Assembly (NCBI RefSeq): GCF_000743535.1 | Contig: NZ_AVCJ01000007.1 | Coordinates: 1-64,000, forward strand | Length of the DNA: 64,000 nt | Direction: 5' to 3' | Source: Arenimonas donghaensis DSM 18148 = HO3-R19 | GTDB lineage: Bacteria; Pseudomonadota; Gammaproteobacteria; Xanthomonadales; Xanthomonadaceae | Shown here: one piece after another, positions 18,392-30,000 of the stretch | How the letters are laid out: each line of letters begins with the position of its first letter | How positions within the stretch are numbered: the stretch's first letter is position 1 | Position numbers and translations under genes: made by a program | The notes under the pieces: generated by a model | Seen by the model: only the letters and a program-made list of their open reading frames with translations | Database searches by the model: none | What the model was told of the DNA's origin: nothing

Positions 18392-19686
18392 CAGCGCTTC
18401 TCCGGATTGAAATGTTTTGCCAGGCCCTGCCAGCAGGCCTGGTAGTCGCGCTGGCGGTGGCCGGCGTCCAGGGCCTGGGCGGCGGGCCGGATGACCTGGC
18501 GCGATTCGAACATGAAGGCCATGGTGCCGGTGATGACGTCGGGCTTGGACAGGTCGGCGTTGGAGGCCTTCTCGAACGTCGCCGCATCGGGGCCGTGGCC
18601 GGTCATCGCATTGTGCAGCGAACAGCCGCCCGGCACGAAGCCTTCTGCCTTGGCGTCGTAGGCACCGTGCACCAGGCCCATGAACTCGCTGGCGATGTTG
18701 CGGTGGAACCAGGGCGGCCGGAAGGTGTCCTGGGCCACCAGCCAGCGCGGCGGGAAGATCACGAAGTCGATGTTGCTGGTGCCCTCGGTGTCGCTGGGCG
18801 AATGCAGCACCAGGAAGATCGACGGATCCGGATGGTCGTAGCTGATCGAGCCGATGGTGTTGAAGCGGCGCAGGTCGTATTTGCACGGCGCGTAGTTGCC
18901 GTGCCAGGCGACGACGTCCAGCGGGCTGTGGCCGATGTGCGCGCGCCACAGGCTGCCCTGGAACTTGGCCACCAGCTCGAAGTCGCCCTCGCGGTCTTCC
19001 CAGGCCGCCACCGGCGCCAGGAAATCGCGCGGGTTGGCCAGGCCGTTGCTGCCGATCGGCCCCAGGTCGGGCAGCCGGAACATGGCGCCGAAGTTTTCGC
19101 AGACGTAACCACGGGCCGCGCCGTCGGGCAGCGAAATGCTGATGCGCAGGCCGCGCGGGATCAGTGCGATTTCCTGCGGCTCGACCTCGAGCACGCCCAG
19201 CTCGGTGGCGATGCGCAGCCGGCCCTGCTGGGGCACGATCAGCAGCTCGCCATCGGCGTCGTAGAAATAGCGGCCGTCCATGTTCTTGTTGGCCGCGTAC
19301 AGGTGCACGCCCATGCCGGTGCCGGCCCGGCAGCCGCCGTTGCCGGCCATGGTGAACAGGCCGTCGAGCCAGTCGGTCGGCGCCGAGGGCATCGGCAGCG
19401 GGCTCCAGCGCAGCTGGTCGGGGGTGACCGGACCCTGGCCGAAGTCGTTGTGGAAGCCGGCGTGGGCCAGCTCGGCGAACGGACCGTGCATCGCCGCCGG
19501 CCGGATCCGGTACAGCCAGCTGCGCCGGTTGCTGGCGCGCGGCGCGGTGAACGCCGTGCCGCTCACCTGCTCCGCATAAAGGCCATAAGGCGCCTTCTGC
19601 GGCGAGTTGCGCCCGACCGGCAGGGCGCCCGGCATGGCTTCCGTCGCGAACTCGTTTCCAAACCCACTCTGGTAGCTCAGGCTCAT
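18391..19686 (-). CDS. hmgA: Homogentisate 1,2-dioxygenase
   Basis: 431 residues, full length for the family, beginning [14 protein letters not shown], a hallmark N-terminus. Iron-site features are visible in [18 protein letters not shown] and the [15 protein letters not shown] loop. It opens the ring of homogentisate to maleylacetoacetate. It lies 19 bases after hpd and directly before the coupled lipoprotein gene, in the order of the catabolic pathway. Confidence 0.95.
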   Translation of the reverse strand: MSLSYQSGFGNEFATEAMPGALPVGRNSPQKAPYGLYAEQVSGTAFTAPRASNRRSWLYRIRPAAMHGPFAELAHAGFHNDFGQGPVTPDQLRWSPLPMPSAPTDWLDGLFTMAGNGGCRAGTGMGVHLYAANKNMDGRYFYDADGELLIVPQQGRLRIATELGVLEVEPQEIALIPRGLRISISLPDGAARGYVCENFGAMFRLPDLGPIGSNGLANPRDFLAPVAAWEDREGDFELVAKFQGSLWRAHIGHSPLDVVAWHGNYAPCKYDLRRFNTIGSISYDHPDPSIFLVLHSPSDTEGTSNIDFVIFPPRWLVAQDTFRPPWFHRNIASEFMGLVHGAYDAKAEGFVPGGCSLHNAMTGHGPDAATFEKASNADLSKPDVITGTMAFMFESRQVIRPAAQALDAGHRQRDYQACWQGLAKHFNPEKR

Positions 19687-19705
19687 GGCGCCGTTCCCGT
19701 CCTGG

Positions 19706-20791
19706 TCAGAGCACGCCGCGGCGCATCTGGTCGCGTTCGATGGATTCGAACAGGGCCTGGAAGTTGCCCTCGCCGAAACCTTCGTTGCCCTTGCGCTGGA
19801 TGATCTCGAAGAAGATCGGCCCGAACGCGTTCTGGGTGAAGATCTGCAGCAGCTTGCGCTGCTTGGTCTCTGGGTCGGCGTCGATCAGGATGCTGTTCTG
19901 GCGCAGGCGGGCGACGTCTTCGCCGTGTTCCGGGATGCGCTGGTCGATCACGTCGAAGTAGGTGTCCGGGGTCTCCAGGAACTTGACCCCCGCCTTGTGC
20001 ATGGCTTCCACCGAGCTGTAGATGTCGTCGGTGAACAGCGCGATGTGCTGGATGCCCTCGCCCTTGTACTCGCGCAGGTATTCGTTGATCTGGCTCTTCT
20101 CGTCGCTCGACTCGTTGAGCGGGATGCGCACCACGCCGTCGGGCGCGGTCATCGCCTTCGACAGCAGGCCGGTCTTGGCTCCCTTGATGTCGAAGTAGCG
20201 GATCTCGCGGAAGTTGAACAGCTTCTCGTAGTAGTCCGACCACTTCTGCATGTTGCCCATGAACAGGTTGTGGGTCAGGTGGTCGATGAAGGTCAGGCCA
20301 AACCCCTTGGGGTGCTGGTCCACGCCCGGGATCGGCGCGAAGTCCGCGTACAGGTCGTCGCGGCCGTCGTCGACCAGGTACAGCATGCAGTCGCCGATGC
20401 CCTTGACCACCGGCGCGTCGACGGCGCGGGTGTCGGCGCGGTGGTCCTGGCGTTCACCGCCGTTGGCCAGCACGTGCTTGAGCACTTCGCCCGAGGGCTG
20501 CTTGAAGCGGATCGCGAAACCGCAGGCCGACGGACCGTGCTGGGCCGCGAAATCCGAAGCGAAGGAGTCGGGCGACTCGTTGAGCAGGAAGTTGATGGTG
20601 CCCTGGCGGAACAGGGTGATCGGGCGGTGCTTGTGCGTGGCGACGGCCGTGAAGCCCAGGTTGCGCAGGTACTGCGCCATCGACTCGCCGCGATCGGCCG
20701 GCGCGGCGAACTCAACGAATTCGAAGCCGTTGATGCCCATCGGGTTTTCGAAGGTGGTGGGCTGCATGCCCAGGTTGGGTTGTGCGCTCAT
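19706..20791 (-). CDS. hpd: 4-hydroxyphenylpyruvate dioxygenase
   Basis: 361 residues with two vicinal-oxygen-chelate domains. The C-terminal domain carries the iron ligands: His in [12 protein letters not shown] and Glu in [21 protein letters not shown]. It converts 4-hydroxyphenylpyruvate to homogentisate. The start at 20791 is set by a GGAGG site seven bases upstream; the open frame extends further but would cross the promoter. It is the first gene of the operon, under the promoter/operator at 20832-20860. Confidence 0.95.
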   Translation of the reverse strand: MSAQPNLGMQPTTFENPMGINGFEFVEFAAPADRGESMAQYLRNLGFTAVATHKHRPITLFRQGTINFLLNESPDSFASDFAAQHGPSACGFAIRFKQPSGEVLKHVLANGGERQDHRADTRAVDAPVVKGIGDCMLYLVDDGRDDLYADFAPIPGVDQHPKGFGLTFIDHLTHNLFMGNMQKWSDYYEKLFNFREIRYFDIKGAKTGLLSKAMTAPDGVVRIPLNESSDEKSQINEYLREYKGEGIQHIALFTDDIYSSVEAMHKAGVKFLETPDTYFDVIDQRIPEHGEDVARLRQNSILIDADPETKQRKLLQIFTQNAFGPIFFEIIQRKGNEGFGEGNFQALFESIERDQMRRGVL

Positions 20792-20831
20792 GGGAAACCT
20801 CCGGAGGACCGCTTGCATGGGGAAGACGTCC

Positions 20832-20860
20832 GTTATAGTTTCACTTGAAACCATTTGCAA
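20832..20860 (-). promoter_or_regulatory. hpd promoter with operator palindrome in the spacer
   Basis: On the minus strand TTGCAA (20860-20855), a 17-base spacer and TATAAC (20837-20832) form a good sigma70 promoter, with transcription expected about 34 bases before the hpd start. The spacer is largely filled by GTTTCA-CT-TGAAAC (20838-20851), a six-base-arm palindrome. A repressor bound there would block the promoter. The adjacent divergent MarR gene is the obvious candidate. Confidence 0.75.
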
Positions 20861-20874
20861 GCTGCGGAGCCGCA

Positions 20875-21324
20875 ATGCCTGAACGCGACATCCTGGACCT
20901 GGAGCATTTCCTGCCCTACCGGCTTTCGGTGCTTTCGAACCGGATCAGCCAGGACATCGCCCGCCTGTACGCCGACCGCTTCGGGCTGGGCGTGACCGAG
21001 TGGCGCGTGCTGGCCGTGCTGGGCCGCTACCCGGGCCTGTCGGCCAGCGAACTGGCCGAGCGCACGGCGATGGACAAGGTCGCGGTCAGCCGCGCCGTCG
21101 CCAGCCTGCTGGCCGACGGCCGCATCACCCGCGACACCCACGACGCCGACCGCCGCCGGTCGGTGCTCGAACTCTCCGACGAGGGCCAGCGGGTCTACGC
21201 CGAGGTGGCGCCGGCCGCCCTGGCCTATGAGCGCCGCCTGCTCGCCAACTTCGCCGCCGAAGACCGCGCCGCGCTGTCGCGCCTGATCGATCTGCTGGGC
21301 GACGCCGAACAAAGCACCCACTGA
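20875..21324 (+). CDS. MarR-family transcriptional regulator
   Basis: 149 residues with a MarR winged helix: VTEWRVLAVLGRYPGLSASE, MDKVAVSRAVASLLADG as recognition helix and DADRRRSVLELSDEG as wing. The ATG at 20875 is preferred because an upstream in-frame ATG at 20845 lies in the operator. It is divergent from hpd with 83 bases between start codons. I infer that it represses the tyrosine operon, probably relieved by a pathway intermediate, and possibly controls itself and the downstream gene. Confidence 0.88.
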   Translation: MPERDILDLEHFLPYRLSVLSNRISQDIARLYADRFGLGVTEWRVLAVLGRYPGLSASELAERTAMDKVAVSRAVASLLADGRITRDTHDADRRRSVLELSDEGQRVYAEVAPAALAYERRLLANFAAEDRAALSRLIDLLGDAEQSTH

Positions 21325-21338
21325 AGGACCGTCCCCGC

Positions 21339-22592
<1,254 letters not shown>

Positions 22593-22609
22593 GCCGGGCG
22601 CCATGCCCC

Positions 22610-22653
22610 AAAAAAGAACGGGTGCGGTTCCCGTGGGGAATCCGCACCCGTTC
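22610..22653 (-). terminator. Rho-independent terminator of the peptide transporter gene
   Basis: GAACGGGTGCGG-TTCCC pairs with GGGAA-T-CCGCACCCGTTC (22616-22653), a 17-pair stem with one bulged T and a three-base loop. On the minus strand it is followed by TTTTTT (22615-22610). It sits 62 bases after the POT transporter stop and also faces the convergent end of the threonine-synthase-like gene. Confidence 0.9.
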
Positions 22654-22715
22654 CTGGCCTGTTGCCGCCGGTCCGCCTGAGCCTGGATACAGACTCACGG
22701 CGGGCCGGCCGGACC

Positions 22716-24332
22716 TCAGGGCTTGCGTTCCCCGCGCGTGTCGGGACCGGTCGCGGCCGGCTCGCCGATCGCCCCCTCGCCCGCCAGCGCGTGGTCGACG
22801 CGCCCGATCAGCTCCTCGTGCATCAGGCGGCGGACCAGCGGCGCGATAACCATCACCGCCACGCCCACGCCAATGGCCACCCAGCCAATCTGCGTGTACA
22901 CCTCGACCACCTGGTCGGTGCTGCCTTCTTCGGCGCCGCTGGCGGTTGCGCTTGCGATCAGGCCGCCGATGAAGTTGCCGGCGGCGCTGGCCAGGAACCA
23001 CGTGCCCATGATCAGCCCGGCCATCCGTGCCGGCGCCAGCTTGGTCATGGCCGACAGGCCGACCGGCGACAGGCACAGCTCGCCCATCGTGTGCAGCAGG
23101 TAGACCAGGAAGATGAAGATCACCGGCGTCAGGCCACTGCCGCTGGCGGCCACGCCCGCGACGAGCACGAGGAAGCCCGCGCCCAGCTGCACCAGCCCGA
23201 GTCCGAATTTGGCGGGCGTCGAGGGCTCGAGGTTGCGCCTTGCCAGGATCAGCCAGAGCCAGGCGAACACCGGCGCCAGGAGGATGATGTAGATCGAGTT
23301 CAGGGACTGGAACATGCCCGGGGGCACTTCCCACCCGAACAGCGTGCGATCGACATGGCGATCGGTGAAGACGTTGAGCGACGAACCCGCCTGCTCGAAC
23401 AAAGCCCAGAACAGCGGCTGCAACGCGATCAGGAAAAGTGCGGCCAGGATGCGGTGGCGTTCGATGCGATCAAGTTTGATCACCGCCGTGACGATGATGT
23501 AGATCAGCACGCCCAGGCCGAACAGCCCGAGCAGCCAGCCCACCAGCGACTGGTACTGCACCATGAACCAGACCACGACGACGCCAAGCAGGCCGGACAG
23601 GTAGACCCGCCATTCCAGCGACACGCCCCCGACCTTCTCGGCGAGCCGTTCGGGATTGGGCGCTTCGCCACGACCCATCAGCGCCGGCCGACCCCATATG
23701 AACACGATCAGGCCAAGCAGCATGCCTACGCCGGCTGCGCCGAAGCCCCAGTTCCAGCCCCAGACGGCACCCAGGTAGCCCACGAGGAGCGAGCCGAACG
23801 CCGCACCCACGTTGATGCCCATGTAGAAGATCGTGAACGCCGGGTCGCGACGGATGTCGCCTTCGCCATAGAGCTGGCCGACCATCACCGAGATGCTGGA
23901 CTTGAGGAAGCCCACGCCCATGATGATGAAGGCCAGGGCAAGCCAGAAGAGGTTGATGAACAGACCGCCCTGCATGTCCGCCGCGGCGAGCTCGGGGTAC
24001 TGCGCGGGGCCGGGCCCCTCGAACGCCATCAGTCCGTGGCCGATCACCAGCAGGATCGCGCCGAACTGCACGGCCCGCCGCTGACCCAGGTAACGGTCGG
24101 CCAGGTAACCGCCGATCACCGGCGTGATGTACACCAGCGCGGTGTAGGCACCGTAGATGACGTACGCCTTCTCCTCCGAAAACAGCCAGTGCTGCATGAG
24201 GTAGAAGATGAGGATGGCGCGCATGCCGTAATAGGAGAAGCGCTCCCACATCTCGGCGAAGAACAGCACGTACAGGCCGCGCGGGTGGCCGAGAAAGGTC
24301 TTGGCCTCGGCAATATTGGGTTGAGTGGCCAC
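22716..24332 (-). CDS. POT-family proton-dependent peptide transporter
   Basis: 538 residues, about fourteen membrane segments. The family signature EMWERFSYYGMRAIL (ExxERFxYYG) is at about residues 27-41, followed by VIGGYLADRYLGQRRAV and FYMGINVGAAFGSLLVGYL, the PTR2 signature region. It imports di- and tripeptides with protons. It has its own terminator and stands between convergent and same-strand amino acid genes. Confidence 0.93.
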   Translation of the reverse strand: MATQPNIAEAKTFLGHPRGLYVLFFAEMWERFSYYGMRAILIFYLMQHWLFSEEKAYVIYGAYTALVYITPVIGGYLADRYLGQRRAVQFGAILLVIGHGLMAFEGPGPAQYPELAAADMQGGLFINLFWLALAFIIMGVGFLKSSISVMVGQLYGEGDIRRDPAFTIFYMGINVGAAFGSLLVGYLGAVWGWNWGFGAAGVGMLLGLIVFIWGRPALMGRGEAPNPERLAEKVGGVSLEWRVYLSGLLGVVVVWFMVQYQSLVGWLLGLFGLGVLIYIIVTAVIKLDRIERHRILAALFLIALQPLFWALFEQAGSSLNVFTDRHVDRTLFGWEVPPGMFQSLNSIYIILLAPVFAWLWLILARRNLEPSTPAKFGLGLVQLGAGFLVLVAGVAASGSGLTPVIFIFLVYLLHTMGELCLSPVGLSAMTKLAPARMAGLIMGTWFLASAAGNFIGGLIASATASGAEEGSTDQVVEVYTQIGWVAIGVGVAVMVIAPLVRRLMHEELIGRVDHALAGEGAIGEPAATGPDTRGERKP

Positions 24333-24391
24333 TGGCTTGCTTACTCCCCTGGGTAATCAAAATGAAACAAGGCGCGAAGGTGTAACCGCTG

Positions 24392-24422
24392 GGGGCCGGC
24401 GGCGTCAAACCGCGCCGGCCCC
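24392..24422 (-). terminator. Hairpin after the AbgT-type gene, possible terminator
   Basis: GGGGCCGGCG (24392-24401) pairs perfectly with CGCCGGCCCC (24413-24422), nine bases after the transporter stop. There is no T-tract, so intrinsic termination is doubtful. Confidence 0.4.
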
Positions 24423-24430
24423 GTTCAGTT

Positions 24431-26014
24431 TCAGCCGCCTGCCGGGTAGGTGAAGCTCGAGCCTACGCCCAACGGGATGCCCAGGGCCCAGAAGCCGATC
24501 AGGAATGCCGTCCAGACGATCAGCAGCGTGATCGAATACGGCAGCATCAATGCCAGCAGGGTGCCGACGCCGGCGCCCTTCACATATTTCTGGCAGAACA
24601 CCACGATCAGCGGGAAGTACGGCAGCAGCGGCGTGATGATGTTGGTCGAGCTGTCGCCGACGCGATAGGCCGCCTGGGTCAGGTCCGGCGAGACGCCCAG
24701 CTGCATCAGCATCGGCACCATGATCGCGCCGATCAGCGCCCACTTGGCCGAGGCCGAACCGACCATCAGGTTCACGAAACCCGACAGCAGCACGATGCCC
24801 ACCAGCGTCAGCGCCATTGGCAGGCCCATCGCCTGCAGCAGGTTGGCGCCCTTGATCGCCATCAGCACGCCCAGGTTGGACTGGCCGAAGGCGTAGATGA
24901 ACTGCGCCGCGAAGAAGGCCATCACGATGTAGTAGCCCATGCCCGACATCGCCTTGGCCATGCCGGCGATGATGTCGCGGTGGCTCTTCACCGTGCCCGA
25001 GACATAGCCGTACACCGCGCCCGGGATCAGGAAGAAGATGAAGATAAGCGCCACGATAGAGCGCATCAGCGGCGCCGTGAACGCCAGCAGCGGATGCGTG
25101 CCCGGGGCCAGCGTGGCCGGGTCGGCGCCCCAGGACGTGTCGGCGGGCAGCAGGGTCAGCACGAACAGTCCCACCGCGATCAGCATCGCCACCATGGCCC
25201 AGACCAGGCCTTTGCGCTCTTCGGGCTTGAGCGGGCTCATCTTGGGCATTTCGCTGGTGTCACCGTCCACCGGCGTGGCCGTCAGGCGCGGCTCGATCAC
25301 CTTGTCGGTGAGGAACCAGCCCACCAGCATGATCAGCACGGTCGAGCTGGTGGTGAAGAAGTAGTTGTTGAGCGGATTGACCTCGTAGGCCGGGTCGATC
25401 AGCTGCGCGGCCGCCTGGGTCAGGCCGGCGAGCAGCGGGTCGAGGCTGGACGGCACGATGAAGGTGGCCGAGAAGCCGCCCGAGACGCCCGCGAAGGCCG
25501 CCGCGATGCCCGCCAGCGGGTGCCGGCCGGCGGCGTAGAAGATCACCGCGCCCAGCGGGATCACCAGCACGTAGCCAGCGTCCACGGCGACATGGCTGAG
25601 CACGCCGACGCCGATCAGGGCCGGGGTCAGCAGCGACTTCGGGGTGACGCTCAGCATCGCCCGCAGCGCCGCGTTGATGAAGCCGGTGTGCTCGGCCACG
25701 CCCAGGCCCAGCATCGCCACCAGCACCACGCCCAGGGGCGCGAAGGTGACGAAGGTATTGACCATGCTCGCCATGAAGGCGGTCAGGCTGGTGCCGCTGA
25801 GCAGGTTGACGATCTCGACCGGATTGCCGCTGCGCGGGTCGATCTCGGCGAAGGCCATGTTCGACATCAGCGCCGACACCGCCCAGGTGACCAGCATCAA
25901 AATGAGGAACAGCACCGCCGGGTCGGGCAGCTTGTTGCCGACGCGCTCGACCAGGTCGAGGCTGCGGGCGATCCAGCCGCGCTTGGCGATATCGGGCGGG
26001 GTGGCTTGGCTCAT
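24431..26014 (-). CDS. AbgT-family transporter
   Basis: 527 residues with many hydrophobic segments and AbgT family hallmarks: KLPDPAVLFLILMLVTW near the N-terminus, APLGVVLVAMLGLGVAEHTG, SHVAVDAGYVLVIPLGAVIF and a C-terminal GDSSTNIITPLLPYFPLIV. The founding member takes up p-aminobenzoyl-glutamate; others export sulfonamides by proton exchange, so direction and substrate are open. The ATG at 26014 (MSQATPP) is preferred over one five codons upstream. Confidence 0.9.
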   Translation of the reverse strand: MSQATPPDIAKRGWIARSLDLVERVGNKLPDPAVLFLILMLVTWAVSALMSNMAFAEIDPRSGNPVEIVNLLSGTSLTAFMASMVNTFVTFAPLGVVLVAMLGLGVAEHTGFINAALRAMLSVTPKSLLTPALIGVGVLSHVAVDAGYVLVIPLGAVIFYAAGRHPLAGIAAAFAGVSGGFSATFIVPSSLDPLLAGLTQAAAQLIDPAYEVNPLNNYFFTTSSTVLIMLVGWFLTDKVIEPRLTATPVDGDTSEMPKMSPLKPEERKGLVWAMVAMLIAVGLFVLTLLPADTSWGADPATLAPGTHPLLAFTAPLMRSIVALIFIFFLIPGAVYGYVSGTVKSHRDIIAGMAKAMSGMGYYIVMAFFAAQFIYAFGQSNLGVLMAIKGANLLQAMGLPMALTLVGIVLLSGFVNLMVGSASAKWALIGAIMVPMLMQLGVSPDLTQAAYRVGDSSTNIITPLLPYFPLIVVFCQKYVKGAGVGTLLALMLPYSITLLIVWTAFLIGFWALGIPLGVGSSFTYPAGG

Positions 26015-26075
26015 GGTGGCTCCGGGCAAGGGACGGACAAGGTCCGGAGAGTAGCAGCCCGCCCCGCCGGATGCC

Positions 26076-26942
26076 TCAGCCCGGCTGGCCCAGCACCGTG
26101 CGTACTTCGAAGAGCTCGGGGAAGAAGGTCAGTTCAAGCGCTTGCTTGAGAAAGCCGACCCCGGAGCTGCCGCCGGTGCCCCGGCGGTAGCCGATGATGC
26201 GCTCGACGGTCTTCATGTGGCGGAAGCGCCAGAACTGGAAACTGGCCTCGACGTCCACCAGCTGCTCGCAGGTGGCGTAGGCCTCCCAGTGGGTGTCGGT
26301 GTCTTCGTAGATGGCCTTGAACACCGGCACCAGGGCCGGCTCGCGTTCGTGCGGCCTCGACCAGTCGCGCTCAACGCAGCCGGCCGGGATGGCATAGCCC
26401 TTGCGGTGCAGGTGGCGCAGAAATTCGTCGTAGAGGCTCGGCGCATTCAGCACGGCCTCGAGCTCGGCGGTGGCCACGGGGTCGTGCGAGAACACTTTCA
26501 CCATGTCGGCGTTCTTGTTGCCGAGCAGGAACTCGACCAGCCGGTATTGCAGCGACTGGAAGCCCGAGGCCGGACCCAGGATGTCCCGGAACTGCAGGTA
26601 GTCGGCGGGGGTGAGGGTCTCGAGCACCGACCACATTTCGGTGAGCTGGCGCTGGATCTGCTTCACCCTGGCCAGGATCTTCTGCATCGGCCCCAGTTCA
26701 TCGCCCTGCAGGCAGGCCAAGGCGGCCCGGAGTTCGTGGATCAGCAGCTTCAGCCACAGCTCGGAGACGTGGTGCTGGACGATGAACAGCATCTCGTCGT
26801 GATGTGGCGGATCCGACAGCGGCTTCTGGGCCGACAGCAGGGTATCGAGCTGCAGGTAACCGCCGTAGGTGAGGCGGTCCTTGAGGTCGGTGGTGATGCC
26901 CTGTTCGAGGGCGCGCTGGTTCGGGGGCTGGGACACGGGCAT
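26076..26942 (-). CDS. kynA: Tryptophan 2,3-dioxygenase
   Basis: 288 residues of the heme enzyme that opens the tryptophan indole ring to N-formylkynurenine. Typical stretches: [35 protein letters not shown] with the substrate-pocket residues, [13 protein letters not shown], and [18 protein letters not shown] with the heme-ligand His. The start at 26942 ([11 protein letters not shown]) fits the family; the longer frame begins 18 codons earlier. No other kynurenine genes are present. Confidence 0.95.
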   Translation of the reverse strand: MPVSQPPNQRALEQGITTDLKDRLTYGGYLQLDTLLSAQKPLSDPPHHDEMLFIVQHHVSELWLKLLIHELRAALACLQGDELGPMQKILARVKQIQRQLTEMWSVLETLTPADYLQFRDILGPASGFQSLQYRLVEFLLGNKNADMVKVFSHDPVATAELEAVLNAPSLYDEFLRHLHRKGYAIPAGCVERDWSRPHEREPALVPVFKAIYEDTDTHWEAYATCEQLVDVEASFQFWRFRHMKTVERIIGYRRGTGGSSGVGFLKQALELTFFPELFEVRTVLGQPG

Positions 26943-27073
26943 TCCCGGGGATTTGCTGTGGTGCACAAGGGTAGCCGGCCCGGGCCGTAACACCAAAGCA
27001 ATATGAAACCCGCTACCATTCCGGCGCCAGGGCCGGCCATCGGCCTTTTGCGTCTTTTTCAGGGGAAAACCAT

Positions 27074-30000
27074 ATGAAGCTTGCGCCGCACGTGCCCGTG
27101 CTGCTCGCCCTGTGCCTGTCGGCCGGGGTGGCCTCGGCCCAGGTGTCCCTCACCGGACCCGCCTATACCCAGGATTTCGACAGCCTCGCCAATAGCGGCA
27201 GCGGCCACACCGCCCTTCCGGCGGGCTGGCTGCTCAGCGAATCAGGCACCAACGCCAACGGTCAGTACCAGGCCGGCAACGGCAGCGGCAATTCCGGCGA
27301 CAGCTACAGTTTCGGCGCGACCGGAAGCAGCGAACGCGCCCTGGGCGGCCTGCTCAGCGGCTCGCTGAACCCGACCTTCGGCGCCTGCTTCACCAACAAC
27401 GTCGGCAATACCGTCACCGCCCTGGACATCGCCTACACCGGCGAGCAGTGGCGCAGCGGCACCGCCGGTCGCATCGACACCATCAACTTCCAGTACAGCC
27501 TCGACGCGACCGGCCTGGCCGACGGCAGCTGGATCGACGTGGATGCGCTGGACTTCAACTCGCCCAACACCGTGGGCACCGGCGCCAAGGACGGCAACGA
27601 CGCCGCCAACCGCGCCGCGGTCGCCAGCCAGATCGCCGGACTGGCCATCGCCAATGGCAGCGGTTTCTGCATCCGTTGGACCGACTTCAACGCCTCCGGT
27701 TCCGACGACGGCCTGGCGGTGGACGGTTTTTCGCTGACGCCGGTGTTCCAGCCGCCGGGCGCCGACCTGTCGGTGGGCGTGTCGGTGGACAACAATCCGG
27801 CCACGGCCGGCGGCACCATCCAGGTCCGCACGCGGATCGAGAACCTCTCGGCCATCGACAGCGCGCCCTACACACTCCGGCAGGACAACCTCGGCGAACT
27901 TACTTACGCCAGCGGGGAGATCGGATCCATCGTCGGCGACTATCGCGCCGGCTGCAGCATCTCGACACCCAGTAACGTCCTGAGCTGCAGCGCGGCCACC
28001 GGGGCCGGGCCCAACTCGGGCTACACCGTCACGCTCGGCTTCAACATCGCCGCCGGCGCGGTCGGCCCCCTTGTCTTCGACGCCGGCTTCACCGCGTCCG
28101 AGGGTGACACCGTGCCCGGCAACGACCGTGATGTCCTGGTCGTGCCGCTGGCGGGCCAGTCTTCGGACATCGCCGTCAGCCTGGCCGACAGCGTCGACCC
28201 GGCCGTGCCCGGCAGCAGCCTCACCTACACCGCCACGGTCACCAACAACGGTCCGGGCCGCACCTATGGCATGAGCCTGAGCCTGCCGCTGCCGGCCAAT
28301 ACGACCTACGTCAGCTCCACCTTCGACCCCGCCCTGTTCGACGCCTGCGACGTGCAGGCCGGCGTGCTCGAGTGCACCGGCGCCCAGTTCGTCAGCAGCG
28401 GCGCCAGCGGCAACGTGACCCTGGAAGTGCTGGTGGATGCCGGCTTCCTGGGCAACCTGTCCACGACGGCGACCGCCGGTTCGCTGGTGCCCGACCTGGT
28501 GCCGGCCAACAACAGCGACACCGAAACCACCCTGGTCGAAATTCCGCGCGTCGCGATCCACACCGTCCAGGGCGCGGGCACCCAGTCGGCGCTGCTCGGA
28601 AGCCTGGTCGAAGTCGAGGGCATCGTCACCGCCCAGCGCTTCAACAATGGCTTCTTCCTGCAGACCGTGCCGGGCCAGGAAGACGGCAATCCGGCGACGT
28701 CCGAAGGCATCCTGGTGTTCACCGGTTCCGCGCCGCCGGCGTCGGCCGCCGTGGGCAACCGCGTGCTGGTCACGGGTACGGTCGAGGAGTACCGCTCGTC
28801 GTCCAACCCGCACCAGGGTTTCGTCACCGAACTGATCAACCCGACGATTTCGGTCGTCAGCAGCGGCAATGCGCTGCCGGCCGCGGTGGAGATCACCGCG
28901 GCGATGATGGATCCCTCGTTGCCGGTCGAGACGCTTGAATACCTCGAAGGCATGCGCGTCTCCGTCGGCCGCCTGGTGGCCACCGCGCCGACCGAAGGCA
29001 GCATCGACGAAAACGACGCCCTGGCCTTCCCGAACGGCACCTTCTGGGGCGTGGTCGAAGGCATCGAGCGCCCGTTCCGCGAGCAAGGCGTCGGCGTACA
29101 GGACCAGTCCCCGCCGCTGCCCGCCAATACCCCGCGTTTCGACACCAACCCCGAGCGCCTGCGCGTGCAGAGCCGCGGCCAGATCGGCGCCAGCCCGCTG
29201 GTGCTCGACAGCGGCGCGATCGTGACCGGCCTGGTCGGCGTGCTCGATTACGGCTTTGGCACCTACATCCTGATGCCGGACCCGGACGCACCGGTGAATG
29301 TGCAGGGTGGCTCCGGCCCCCGGCCGGTGGCGGAAGCGGACGCGTCCGAATTCACCATCGCCGGCGCCAACATGCTGCGCTTCTACGATGACGTCGACGA
29401 CGCCGGCGGCGACGTGCCGCTGACCCCGGTGGCGTTCGAACGCCGGCTGGCCAAGGCGTCGCTGGCCATCTGCGACTACCTGCGCACGCCCGACATCATC
29501 GGCGTGGTGGAAATGGAAAACCTGCACGCCCTGCAGATGCTGGCCGACCGCGTCAACGCGACCTGCGCCGACGGCCCGAACTACGTGGCCTACCTGCAGG
29601 AAGGCAACGACGTCGGCAAGATCAACATCGGTTTCCTGGTGGACACCACCGAAGTCGGCCCGGGCATCCCCCGCGTGCAGGTGCTGTCGGTCACCCAGTA
29701 CGGCAAGAACGCCCTGATCACCAACCCCAACGCCAGCACCTCGACCATGAACGACCGGCCGCCGCTGGTGCTGCGCGCCGTGGTCAACGCGAGCAACGGC
29801 GCCAGTGCCCCGGTGACGGTGATCGGCAACCACCTGCTGTCGCTGATCGACATCAACGACAACGACCCCGGCTCCAACGGCTACGCCAGCAACGGCCAGC
29901 GCCGCCGCGTGAAGCGGGCCGAACAGGCGGTGTTCCTGGCCAGCCTGGTCGAGCAGTTCCAGCAGGCCGACCCGGACGACCGCATCGTGCTGCTGGGCGA

